A stretch of 64,000 nucleotides of DNA, taken from the NCBI GenBank assembly GCA_021396245.1, contig WNYE01000005.1:310001-374000 (forward strand), written 5' to 3'. The stretch comes from Sporothrix humicola. Its lineage: Eukaryota > Ascomycota > Sordariomycetes > Ophiostomatales > Ophiostomataceae. The translations under genes were made by a program, and so were the position numbers. Under the pieces are notes generated by a model. It saw nothing but the letters and a program-made list of their open reading frames with translations, ran no database searches and was not told where the DNA came from. Below are positions 22,401 through 32,557 of this stretch, one piece after another. Numbering within the stretch: the first letter of the stretch is position 1; the number at the start of each line of letters is the position of its first letter.

Positions 22401-24435
22401 CGTGCTGGAGTTGAGACCAATCGCCTTGAACATGCACTCGAGAACAGACTCGCGGAAAACATTTTCTTCATCCAAGCCCTCGCGCGAGTCAATCGACACA
22501 CGATTGTGCTTTTTTTGCGTGGCAAAGGGGTTAAACGATCTCTGCGCCAAAGGCGACATTGCCAGACTGCTTCCATCGATTTGGAACGGGTCAGAGCCAA
22601 ATGAAGGTTCAGCCATCGAGGACGGAGAGTTTTCACCGAGGTCAACACTGCCCGCAGTTATGTTCAGGGCCGTGTTGGCAAGCAGATCACCAGGGTTGTT
22701 ATGCGATGGAGAACTGTGATCCTGAGATCGGATGCTGAATGAGGTTGCAGCAGAAGACGGCCGCTGTCTGGCAAGTGAGTGAAGAGCGGCCTCTTTCCGA
22801 AGAGTCGTTGCCGATCTTTTGCGGCGGCCAGCAGCAGGATTATGAAGAGCAATGCCCTTGTCGGTCTCGTCCTCGCCAATCCGCTCGCGTTCACGGTGGA
22901 ACTTCTCCTTCAGACGCTCTAGGGCGTCACCGCGCAAAAAGTTGGGAAGCTGGCACATGGTGTACTTAATCATGTTCTCCTCCGTCTGCAAGACCTCTTC
23001 CGAGAGTCCCAGATAGTTGTATGCAGTAGCAAGCGTCACACGCTGAAAGCGTGACAAGATCACATGCACGATATGCGATGTGGCTTTGGGGTAGATGCGA
23101 ATCAGGCGGCGGAAAGCGCTTGCAGGAATGATGGCAATTGTGGTATCCACAGTAGCTCTGGCAATAATGTCTGGGTGCACCGAGTTGGTGGTCATCCGTC
23201 TTGGCTGTGGGCGTTGAGGCCGAGGCGGGTCCAGCGTCATAGGCGGGACATGCGGAAGGCGAGACCCAGCATCGGACGCATCTGCCGTCTCAGTCGGCTC
23301 GGCTGTAAGACCATCAGCACCAAACACGGGAAGCTTGGTAAAAGGAGCACGCGAGTTTTGCGGTACGCGGAAACCTGCGCTGCCGGGAGGGCGAGGCATA
23401 GTCGGCCTGCTTCCCATAGCAGGGGTTGCCGGAGCACTATCGTCTTCAGCGAGGCGAAGATTGATATCTTCGGTGAAAAGGGACATCAGAGAGAACAGAG
23501 ACGACATTGGTGCGCCGTTCCGGACCTCCGTGAGGAGCTGGTACCGCTGGTTTCCATGAGCGGGCGGCCCCTCGTCGTCTTCGCTCGAGGCTGTCTCAAG
23601 GGATGGTCCGCGACGAGAGTCCACATTACGGCTCCGGCCAGGTCCCGAGGACTTGACAAAGATCTCAACGAGGCCGTCAACCACGATACAGAAGCCCTTC
23701 TCTTCTTCAAGATCCAGAGTCTCGCCGGCGATGAGCTTTCGCGTCATCATGCTGCGGGTAAGCTCGTGGAAGACGGGGCGCTCGAGGTAGCCAAAGATCT
23801 TGATGGCACTGAGAAACTCGTCCAGGTAGCTCGAGAGGCCCGACTTAGTGCCCTCCTCGTGCGTGTCCGGGAACAGATCAATGTCCGGCTCCTTCCGCTG
23901 TGGCTCTGGCGGAAGACGCGCGTACATGTTGAGGTAGCGATAACGCACGAACCAACTGACGGCAGAAAAAAAAGCAGCAAAAATAATCATCCTGGATTGT
24001 TAGTATGTCATGTAGGCAAAAGGCATGCTATCACTAGGAAACGGGAACATACAAAGTCGTAGCATTCATGGTAAACGTAAGCGTCGTCGAGAAGAGCGTG
24101 AAGAGCAGCGTGGGCAGCGAAAACGTTGCCAACTTCAGCACGAAATACAAGATGACAGAGACGACGTGGAGGACCGACAGAATCAGCCTCGCAAAGAGGC
24201 CGATCCACGACGAAGAGCCATGGTTGGCCGCGACATCGTGAGCAGTCGAAACCGCAGAGGACAGAGCCGCTCGCGGGCCCCCAGCGGCATCCGACACGCC
24301 TTTTGCGAGCGCGGCGCTGAGGGAGGAAGCAGCGGCAGCAACAGCAGTAGCCGCACTGCTGCTGCCACCGCTTACTACAGCAGTAGAAATCGAGGTGGTG
24401 TCGAGGGAACTCATCCTTTCGGCTGCAGAGCTCAT
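19428..24435 (-). CDS. NTE1: Lysophospholipase NTE1 (neuropathy target esterase homologue)
   Basis: A 1,564-aa ER membrane enzyme that deacylates phosphatidylcholine and lysophosphatidylcholine to glycerophosphocholine. Exons on the minus strand: 24435-24053, 23991-21044, 20791-19428; both splice joins restore family-conserved sequence (NATTL into MIIFAAF, VYVAD into [10 protein letters not shown]). N-terminal hydrophobic segments lie at about residues 85-145. Cyclic-nucleotide-binding-like modules follow over roughly 150-300, 680-870 and 880-1000, separated by long Ser-rich linkers. The patatin domain contains GGGGARG (1264-1270), nucleophile S1294 in GTSIG, and D1412 of the DGG motif, forming the Ser-Asp dyad. 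The second intron is unusually long for this region (252 nt). A second in-frame ATG at 24414 could be the true start. It shares a 1.1-kb divergent promoter with eIF2alpha. Confidence 0.95.
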
Positions 24436-25562
24436 GCAGCGGGTGAAGAGGCCAGCTGCATTGTGGGTGGGCGGCGCGTCGGGCTCTTAGGGCCAGAAGA
24501 GCTGCTCGTCAAGCTTTTTTCTTCCCGTTGGTTGTGCAAGCCGCGTGGGATGTGACGCGGACAAGAGAATGTGTTTTTGAGGGGGTGGAATGGGGGTATG
24601 AGAGAACGAAAACGTGTTTGTTGTTGAGAAGAAGGTATGAGAACAAAACAGAAGAGATAGGAAGGACAGAAAAGATGTGAAGAAGGGAAGAAGGAAGGAG
24701 CAGGGAAGCTCTGAAAAAATCCAAGCTTTTCACCTCCCCCGTAAATATGACGCTGTTGAATCAAAACGGCAAGAGCAGGTGGACCTCGTGAGTTACATAA
24801 GCCAGTTAGCCCGAGGCTTCCTGCCCCCGTGGCCTGTTCCCCTGACCCCCCTGTCGCTCTTCCATTTGCAGCAGGCGCGACACGCCAGTGCACATGCCAA
24901 AGGATGCGCATGCGGGCCGGACTTACTATTGTTCCAGCAGAGGCGCAAAATGAGGGCTACCACCAAAACACGACTCAGTCAGTGCCAGCCCAACCCCACT
25001 ACTCGCCTGTTGCATTTGGAAAATACTTTGCCATTGACACAAAGCTGTTTGTGAGGCGTCGCCAGAGGCAAGAACGTACAGGAAAGCGCAACAGGAAAGT
25101 CGTCGGCAACATCGCCGCCGTAGCTTATGACTCTTAATTGAGGAGCAGCTCTTTCCTCACATGTCTTTGTTCAGCCTTTGCAGCGCATACTGTAGTTTCT
25201 TGGGAAAGAGCCCCCCGCGCTGGTAACAATCGTAAACACTGGGCTCTAGCACCGCTACCGGCTCTAGCCTTTGGCGCATTTTGGGTGCATTTTGGCCCAT
25301 TGAAAATTGCTCCAAAGTCCGTCCACTACGCAAACGGAACCTTGCCCCCAAGCCAGGACAGGCAGGAACCAGCACCTTCTCTCTCATTTTGCCCCGCCTC
25401 TATATTTTTTTTCGCTCCTTTTGCCTTTTGCCCTGCACGCCACGATCAACCGCGAAGACGAGAACGGCCCCTCCAACAACATCGTCGCAGATCGGATACG
25501 ACAGTTTTTAATTCCTTCCTAAACAACACACATACGCAGCGACGACACATATAACCGCCACA
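24436..25562. promoter_or_regulatory. Divergent promoter region of NTE1 and eIF2alpha
   Basis: Leaders run out in both directions: CT-rich on the minus strand just upstream of NTE1, and CT-rich on the plus strand at 25370-25450 upstream of eIF2alpha. A 19-bp sequence at 24902-24920 recurs exactly at 27543-27561. No coding region is supported. Confidence 0.55.
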
Positions 25563-26624
25563 ATGTCGTACAGCAACTGCAGATTTTACGAGGGTTCGTT
25601 GACTCCGTCGTCAGGCCGGCCTCACGTGGGCAAGGAATGGAACAAAGACTAACACGGGTTTGCGCACAGAGAAATACCCCGAGATTGACAGCTATGTCAT
25701 GGTCAACGTGCGCCAGATTGCCGACATGGGCGCGTACGTGAAACTGCTCGAGTACGACGACATTGACGGCATGATCCTGCTCTCGGAGCTGTCGAGACGG
25801 CGAATCCGCAGTATCCAGAAGCTGATCCGCGTGGGCCGCAACGAGTGCGTGGTGGTGCTGCGTGTGGACAAGGAGAAGGGCTACATTGATCTGTCGAAGC
25901 GCCGGGTGTCGACCGAGGACGTCAAGAAGTGCGAGGAGCGGTACAACAAGAGCAAGATGGTGCACTCAATCCTGCGGCACGTCGCCGAGAAGACGCTGAC
26001 GCCGATCGAGTCGCTATACGAGACCATTGGCTGGCCGCTCAACAAGCAGTACGGCCACTCCCTGGACGCCTTCAAGCTGTCCATTACGTGAGTGCCCCAA
26101 TGCGATATCCTGATTTTCTGCCAACGTCACGCTAACAGCACAGCAACCCCGATGTCTGGAAGGACATTACTTTCCCCAGTGCCGCCGTCGACGAGGAGCT
26201 CAAGTCGTACATTGGCAAGCGGTTAACACCGCAGCCGACAAAAGTGCGTGCCGACGTGGAGGTGACGTGCTTCTCGTACGAGGGCATCGAGGCGATCAAG
26301 AAGGCGCTGCGCACGGCCGAGGCCGACAACACGGAGGACAACAAGGTCAAGGTGCGGCTAGTATCGCCACCGCTGTACGTGCTGACGAACACGTGCCTCG
26401 ACAAGAACACGGGCATCAGCCGGTTGACAAAGGCGATTGAGGACGTGCGCGCAGTCATTGAGGCGTCGGGCGGCAAGCTGGTGGTCAAGATGGAGCCCAA
26501 GGCAGTCACAGAGAGCGACGACGCCGAGCTCCAGGCACTCATGGAGAAGCGCGAGCGCGAGAACGCCGAGGTCAGCGGCGACGACAGCGCGAGCGAGAGC
26601 GACGACCTGCCGGAGGTTGCATGA
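25563..26624 (+). CDS. SUI2: Translation initiation factor eIF2 subunit alpha
   Basis: A 309-aa subunit of the eIF2 GTPase complex that delivers initiator Met-tRNA to the 40S ribosome. Three exons: 25563-25593, 25670-26087, 26144-26624. The N-terminal S1 (OB) domain (about 15-90) contains [13 protein letters not shown] and [15 protein letters not shown]. Serine 52 counting the initiator Met is the residue conventionally called Ser51, the target of the Gcn2 kinase, so the regulatory site is intact. A helical domain and the alpha-beta C-terminal domain follow, ending in an acidic Ser/Asp/Glu tail. The first exon is only 31 nt and encodes the conserved NCRFYE start, so the split codon restores E11. 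Near-complete match to the family in length and motifs. Confidence 0.97.
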
Positions 26625-27525
26625 GGGGTGACAAACACACGACTGTTTGCTCTTCTCCTGCTAACCTCTTTGATTACCACACCTTCGACTCATTTTCCTC
26701 GTCTCTTCTTTCCTTTGTTCTGAATTTTCCCAAAAAGCAAAACTGATGACGCATGTACGGAGATCGATACAAGAAGGATGATAAAAATGGAGGATTTTTA
26801 GGGCAATAGGGGATTTACAAAGGGGACACACTGATGTTTTAGACAAAACTTTCACCATCCGATACGATATTATTTTTACTTGCCTGGTTCGTTTTGCATT
26901 TTCTGCCACGAGTTTGTTTGCTTTTTGCGCGCTGGCTTTCATGAAGGGAATGGGGCATACCGTCGAATGGGAAATCGGAAAGACAAAATATGTGCATGAG
27001 CGGGCGTGGGGATGTCTGGGTAGCGAACAGGCAGTAACGGGTATGTCACAAGTCAAGGAGCTGGAAGCTGCTGCTGTCTTGACTCATCCTCATAATGAGA
27101 GAGGACGACACCAGCTTCTCATATAAAGCTTTTCAGGCGTGAAGGACCGTACTGCTGCGCTCCATGTTATATATAGAAAAAACTGAAAACTGAAAATGAG
27201 AATAAAAATAATTAAAAACATGAAAAGAATAGAAAGAACGGCAATGTTATGATTTTCATTTTATTTGTTTTTGGACGTCGTCATGCGTTGAGTCATTCTT
27301 TCTGTTCGTCGATGTGCATAATTCCGAGATATGTGGAAAGCGGGGCGTGGTGCTTGCCTTTTTTAGTTCCAGCGAATAGCGTCAAAGAGCATCACCTCAC
27401 CTCACCCGACCTCACCTTATGATACCGGTCACAGCTCTAAACGGCCCTTCATGACCACCATTTTATAGCAGCGTCCGACTGCTCTCACCACATTGAGGCA
27501 GTTTGTACTCAAACCGGCTCCCGAC
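26625..27525. other. Intergenic region, eIF2alpha 3' end and IMP2 promoter
   Basis: AT-rich at 27160-27260. A short run of repeated CCTCAC units lies at about 27393-27418. No coding region is supported. Confidence 0.5.
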
Positions 27526-28247
27526 ATGTCTGCCCGCTTAGTGTGGATGCGCATGCGGGCCGGCCGCGCCGCATTTTCGACATCGGCGTCAGCAAGAGCT
27601 TCTCAGGCCAGAGCTTCAGCAAATTCAAAGTCACAAGGATCGGCAGGGCCACCACCACCCAATGGGCCAACATTCACTCGGCAGTTTGTCTACCGGCTAC
27701 TGGGACTTGCGACATGGCTGCCAGTAGCAATATGGTTCAACACGACCGTCGCCGAAGTCACGCGCATCGAGGGCCCTTCAATGTACCCGTTCCTCAACAG
27801 CCGGTTCAACGAGTCCCTCGAGCGCGACTGGGTCATTAACTGGAAGCTGTACGCACAAGATGGGCTAAAGCGCGGAATGATTGTTTTCTTAAGGTACGAC
27901 ACGCAAAGCAGCTTAATTTTGTCTGTCGTCGACATTTCTAACAAAACAGGAGCCCCTATCATCCCGAAGTTGTGTCGGTCAAGCGCATCATTGGCCTCGA
28001 AGGCGATGTCGTTGAAACGCGCAAGCCATATCCAAACGCATACGTGCGCATCCCTGCTGGCCACATGTGGGTAGAGGGCGATGCCGGCGTAGGAAAGAGT
28101 CTGGACAGCAACACTTATGGACCAGTGTCGATCGGCCTGGTCACGGGCCAGTTAACACATGTCTTACTGCCGTTCGACAAGGCGGGCAAAGTCAAGTGGT
28201 GGGAGTACCCCGTTGATGACCGTATATCAGCAACGCCAGTTTTCTAG
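27526..28247 (+). CDS. IMP2: Mitochondrial inner membrane protease subunit 2
   Basis: A 221-aa signal-peptidase-family (S26) protease that removes sorting signals from intermembrane-space proteins as a heterodimer with Imp1. Two exons: 27526-27893 and 27950-28247. The Arg/Ser/Ala-rich first 45 residues look like a mitochondrial presequence. A hydrophobic segment (about 56-72) would anchor it in the inner membrane. Catalytic serine is S85 in EGPSMYP and the general-base lysine is K134 in VSVKRIIGLEGD; a DSNTYGPVSIGLV box follows. The SPYHPEVVSVKR sequence is made only after splicing, supporting the intron. ATG 27526 is chosen; the frame extends upstream only to a TTG. It may work on the same membrane as the carrier encoded downstream, but co-regulation is not shown. 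Confidence 0.92.
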
Positions 28248-29325
28248 GTTACCAATTGAAATTCTTTGCATATAGGACAGCTCCAACTCGTGGAGATGTC
28301 CTTTGGCGTTTTTGGAGCTCTCAAATTTGGGTGGTCTCGGTGGCATCTAGCTTTTTGTACAATATACCTTCCCACTTCGTTTATTTCACACATATAAAGT
28401 CAATTGGATATACACAAGCTTTAAAATATGTATCTAAGTTTCAAATTTACGAGAATACCCTTTATTGTTTCATTTGTCGACGTCACAACTGATACCGTTT
28501 TTGCTCACCCACTGAAGCTTTGGTGAGGGGCTGTCTTACATAATGCGACAATACGCTAATCGATGGTGGGCTGCCCCTGCAAATTGACAGGCATTCCAGA
28601 ACGTTTGGTGCCATTGCGCCGGCCAGGAACGACCCCAAACTAGCTGTATTTTGATTGGCGGCAGCGACAATAGGGTCCTAACGGGACTGTTGGCAAGGCG
28701 GGAAGCATAGGCATAAAAAAAAAATAAGCAAAATAATACCGAGCGAGAATGAGGGAGAAGAGAAGAGGGACGAAAAAATTATATTAGCGACCGTTTTTAG
28801 TCTCATAGTGGCAAAGGCGCGCACCACCAATTGGCAATCGCCCAACGTTCCTTCCCTGACCGCATCTCTCTTTTCCTTCCGCACCTTCCCTCCTTCTTTC
28901 TCTCTCCCGTCTGCCTTCCCACACTCTCGGACGACCTGGTGCAACCTCCCCGGACGATATTTAGACCTCCGAAACCCTGCGGACTCAACAACTTCGAATT
29001 GTCCGAGCAAACCCGAGAGCTGCAGCGTTTGCCCCGAAACGACCGGTCAGCCCGAAGTTTTTTTTTTCTGCCAGTCGACGTTCCCCGAGGTCCAAAAGAG
29101 AAATTCTCGGGGGCCCTTGGCTGACGTCGCCGGGTATATCCACGAATAACCTCGACAAACACTCCTTTTCTGCCAATTGACCACGAACACGACCGCTCAT
29201 TTACCTACACACCTCCTTCGTCCTCTACCTCCACTGCGCCCGACCATGGATCTCGGCCGGTGACAGGCCTATATACGGACACATTCAGTGCGGAGGGCCG
29301 CTCCCACGCGGCACAACACGCGACA
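28248..29325. other. Intergenic region, carrier promoter and leader
   Basis: The first 250 bp are AT-rich, then pyrimidine-rich (28850-28920) towards the carrier gene. Homopolymer A runs occur near 28717. No coding region is supported. Confidence 0.5.
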
Positions 29326-30520
29326 ATGGTGGCAGGCGGCGGTGAGGAGCCGGAGGGACGGCCGCCCTATATCCACGTACGTTCCAATCTCTATTGCAGT
29401 TTCTCCCGGTCCCTCTGGCCTCTACTAACACCTCCAGTCCATGCTTGCAGGTGGAATGGGCGGCACGTTTGGCGACATGCTCATGCACTCCCTCGACACA
29501 GTAAAAACTCGACAGCAAGGCGACCCCAACATCCCGCCAAAATACACTTCGCTCGGCTCCTCCTACTACACCATCCTGCGCCAAGAAGGCGTCCGCCGCG
29601 GCCTCTACGGCGGCTGGCTGCCCGCACTCTTTGGGTCCTTCCCCGGCACCGTGATTTTCTTCGGCACATACGAGTTCAGCAAGCGGCACATGATCGATGC
29701 GGGCGTCCAGCCACACATTGCCTATCTGACGGCCGGCTTCATGGGCGATCTGGCGGCCTCCGTTGTCTATGTCCCCTCAGAAGTCTTAAAGACCCGGCTG
29801 CAGCTGCAGGGCCGCTACCAAAATCCATACTTTAACTCCGGCTACAACTACCGCGGCACGCTCGACGCTGCACGCACGATTGTTCGCACTGAAGGTACCG
29901 CTGCGTTGTTCCATGGCTACAAGGCCACGCTGTACCGCGACCTGCCCTTTTCCGCCCTCCAGTTCATGTTCTGGGAGCAGGCGCAGAGCTGGGCGCGCCA
30001 GTGGAAGGGGAGCCGTGATATTGGCCTGCCACTTGACTTTTTCACAGGTGCCGGTGCAGGTGGTCTGGCGGGTGCAATGACATGTCCGCTGGACGTGGTC
30101 AAGACTCGCCTGCAGACGCAGGTCAACTCGGATGTGCCGCATGGGGCAGCAACGCCCGTGTCTGGCTCAACATCCTCCCTCAAGTCGAGCAGCACCCCAC
30201 CAGATGCGCCCAGCAAACACACCTCTGAAGCCTCTGGCAGCTCCAAATCCTCCTCCTCACAGAACCGCTCCATCTCCACATCCTCGCCGTCGACACACAC
30301 GCCCAAACCGGGTGCCGTCAACCTCGAGACGTCATCGGTCATCAAGGGCCTCAAGTTTATCTACCAGACTGAGGGCATTGGCGGCTGGTTCCGTGGTGTT
30401 GGCCCGCGTGTTGTCTGGACAAGTATCCAGAGCGGCTGCATGCTGCTGCTGTATCAGACCATCCTGCGGCAGCTCGCTATCCTCATGCCCATGGACGAGG
30501 AGCTCGAGGAAGTCAAGTAG
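29326..30520 (+). CDS. MME1: Mitochondrial carrier family protein, Mme1-like
   Basis: A 377-aa inner-membrane carrier in two exons: 29326-29376 (51 nt) and 29438-30520. Three carrier signatures mark the tripartite fold: HSLDTVKTRQQG, VPSEVLKTRLQL and CPLDVVKTRLQT, each starting an odd-numbered helix. The AGGMGGTFGDMLMHSLDT start resembles yeast YMR166C/Mme1, described as a mitochondrial magnesium exporter; this assignment rests on motif resemblance and is moderate. A Ser/Pro/Thr-rich insertion of about 60 residues (about 30130-30330) extends the matrix loop after the third signature, making it longer than the usual 300-residue carrier. Without splicing the frame would begin only at the ATG at 29441. 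Substrate is unproven. Confidence 0.85.
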
Positions 30521-31044
30521 AAAGCGACGACAGACAAAACACGACGATATACCACAACACCACACCACTATAGACGGAGGCACACGTCCTCCATGTACTA
30601 ATACCACCGTCTTTCTCAAGGCAACACAAAACCAGGAGACAGTCGGGCACCGGGCAGGCTCTTTTGGCGTTTTTACGGGGACATGGCATGGCATGGCAAG
30701 GTAGCCAGCGAGGAGGCGGGGCAGCCTTGCCAACAGCGGGAAATGATATTCATGATATCTGATATCTCCACACACATCTCTCTTCACACTTTTTAAATCA
30801 CGCCCCATTCCATTACACAAGCATCTTCGCAGTACATACTTTTTTTCTCTTCAATTGTTTTTATTTTTCCCCGTTTACCCTCAATTATTATAGACAGCAG
30901 GTTTTCGGGAGGGAAACGGGTCGGCTAGACATAGACGTGCACATACACCACAAAAATCTACTCTTTTCATATTCTTTGTTGTTCTCGCTTCGCTCGCTTT
31001 TCCTTGGGTCTTCTTAGCCGTCGCTCGCCTTCGGCTCCCTCGCT
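30521..31044. other. Shared 3' region of the convergent carrier and hydrolase genes
   Basis: About 520 bp without coding potential. It includes small CATGG tandem copies near 30683-30697 and an AT-rich part at 30830-30900. Confidence 0.5.
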
Positions 31045-31641
31045 TCATCTCGCCACATCCTTGGCCCGAATAATCGTCGCCGTCGAGTCCGCCAACTCCA
31101 ACAGAGAAACCCGGTTCAGCTCCGCCGCCGACAGGCCAGGAATGTCCCGCGTACCAACCGCGTCCTCGGGAATCAAAATCGTGTAGCCCAGCTCCAGTGC
31201 CTGCCGTGCCGTCATCGACACGCACAAGTGTGTCATGTACCCAACAATCACCAGCTTTTGATGGCCAAGCGCCTGCAGCTGCTCGTGCAGGTCCGTCTGG
31301 CTAAACGACCCGGGCAGCCGCTTGTGCACCACAACCTCGCCCGGCGTGGCCGCAATCTCGCTAAACTCGTCGCCCAGCGTTGTGCCGTTCACGAAAAATG
31401 TCGAGTCGTCGGCCGTGTGGTGGATGACGTGGACGATGCTGGGAGGCTTGCTCTTGTCGGCGGGTGCGGCGGCCCGGTATGCCTCCACAAGCTCATGGAT
31501 GGCCTTGCGCGTCTTCTCGACGTCGACTGTCTTAAACCGCCCCTCGGCGTACTCGTTTTGGGCGTCGACAATGACGAGCGTGCTGTCGTGGACGGACGCC
31601 GTTGCCGGCGGCTTGCCAATCATTTGAAAGAAAGAGGCCAT
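31045..31641 (-). CDS. Isochorismatase-family cysteine hydrolase
   Basis: A 198-aa single-exon protein of the isochorismatase-like/nicotinamidase fold. The catalytic triad of the cysteine members is complete: D26 in VIVDAQNEY, K107 in VVHKRLPGSF, and C140 in YMTHLCVSMTARQA. Length matches the small single-domain enzymes. Members cleave amides or vinyl ethers, and many fungal copies have no assigned substrate. The YMTHLCVSMTARQALELGY segment is closer to the broad YcaC/EntB-like group than to nicotinamidase, since the metal-binding His motif of Pnc1 is not evident. No targeting signal is seen. It is divergent from the PPR-like gene. Confidence 0.9.
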   Translation of the reverse strand: MASFFQMIGKPPATASVHDSTLVIVDAQNEYAEGRFKTVDVEKTRKAIHELVEAYRAAAPADKSKPPSIVHVIHHTADDSTFFVNGTTLGDEFSEIAATPGEVVVHKRLPGSFSQTDLHEQLQALGHQKLVIVGYMTHLCVSMTARQALELGYTILIPEDAVGTRDIPGLSAAELNRVSLLELADSTATIIRAKDVAR

Positions 31642-32557
31642 AGTGAGAAGGTGGACGATAAAAATTAAAGAGATTTATACTTTTGAAAATTTATGAAATG
31701 AAATAATTTTGAAATATTTGATTTTGATAAAACAATACGTTTTGAGAATAACACAGCCGAACTATATATTTATATTTTTACGTGCCAACATCAACATGAC
31801 TCGTTTCTTCAGTAGTTGCTCCTCCGGCATTGCTACCATGTCCGGATTATTGATTTGTCGTTCGCTACACCACTCCTTTGACTCCTTTGTTGTGTTTGTC
31901 AAAGGGCGCCGTCTGTCGCTTTGGCCGAAATGAAGCTATTCGGGCCAACTTGGACAGCGAAGTCCGCACGCCGAGCATCGTGAACACGGCTCCGCCGGCC
32001 GCGGAAAATAATAGAAAAATGCCGAAAAGCCTTTAGTAATACTAGAAATATTACAAAATACAAGAAATTGAAAATAAATTAAAATTCAATCAACAAAAGC
32101 ATATCCTCAAAAACAGTCTTGTTTGGCTTCACTTATGCAATAGGTGACTCTCGAGCTGACTAAGACGGCCAAAAATGTCCCGCACAAACCAAGCTCCTCT
32201 GATTGGCCACGGCCCGCTAAAGTGGATACCTCATGCCTCCGTTCCAAAGTCGTACCACCACAATCAACTGCAACTTTTTTGGCAATTTGGCAGTCCACAA
32301 CCATCAACACAATCAATTGTCTCCCACCCCCCACGAGCATCCGACGGCCATTGCTCCTCGCCACACCACTCGACACCCGATCAATTGGCCTTCCGTCTGT
32401 TTACAAGCTCCATCGACCACGACACAGTCTTGGAACCCGGCAATGGCGTCGTCGCCCGTCCTTTTACCCGCAATTTAATTTCCTCTAATTTTCGTCTTCG
32501 ATCTTTTCTTAACCGAACGGCCCACCCCTCACAACAACACAAACCACAACTTCCAAG
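31642..32557. promoter_or_regulatory. Divergent promoter between hydrolase and PPR-like gene
   Basis: AT-rich at 31660-31790 and 32005-32110. It contains AAGACGGC at 32162-32169. Open frames running into the next gene (32175-32558) lack conserved sequence. Confidence 0.5.
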
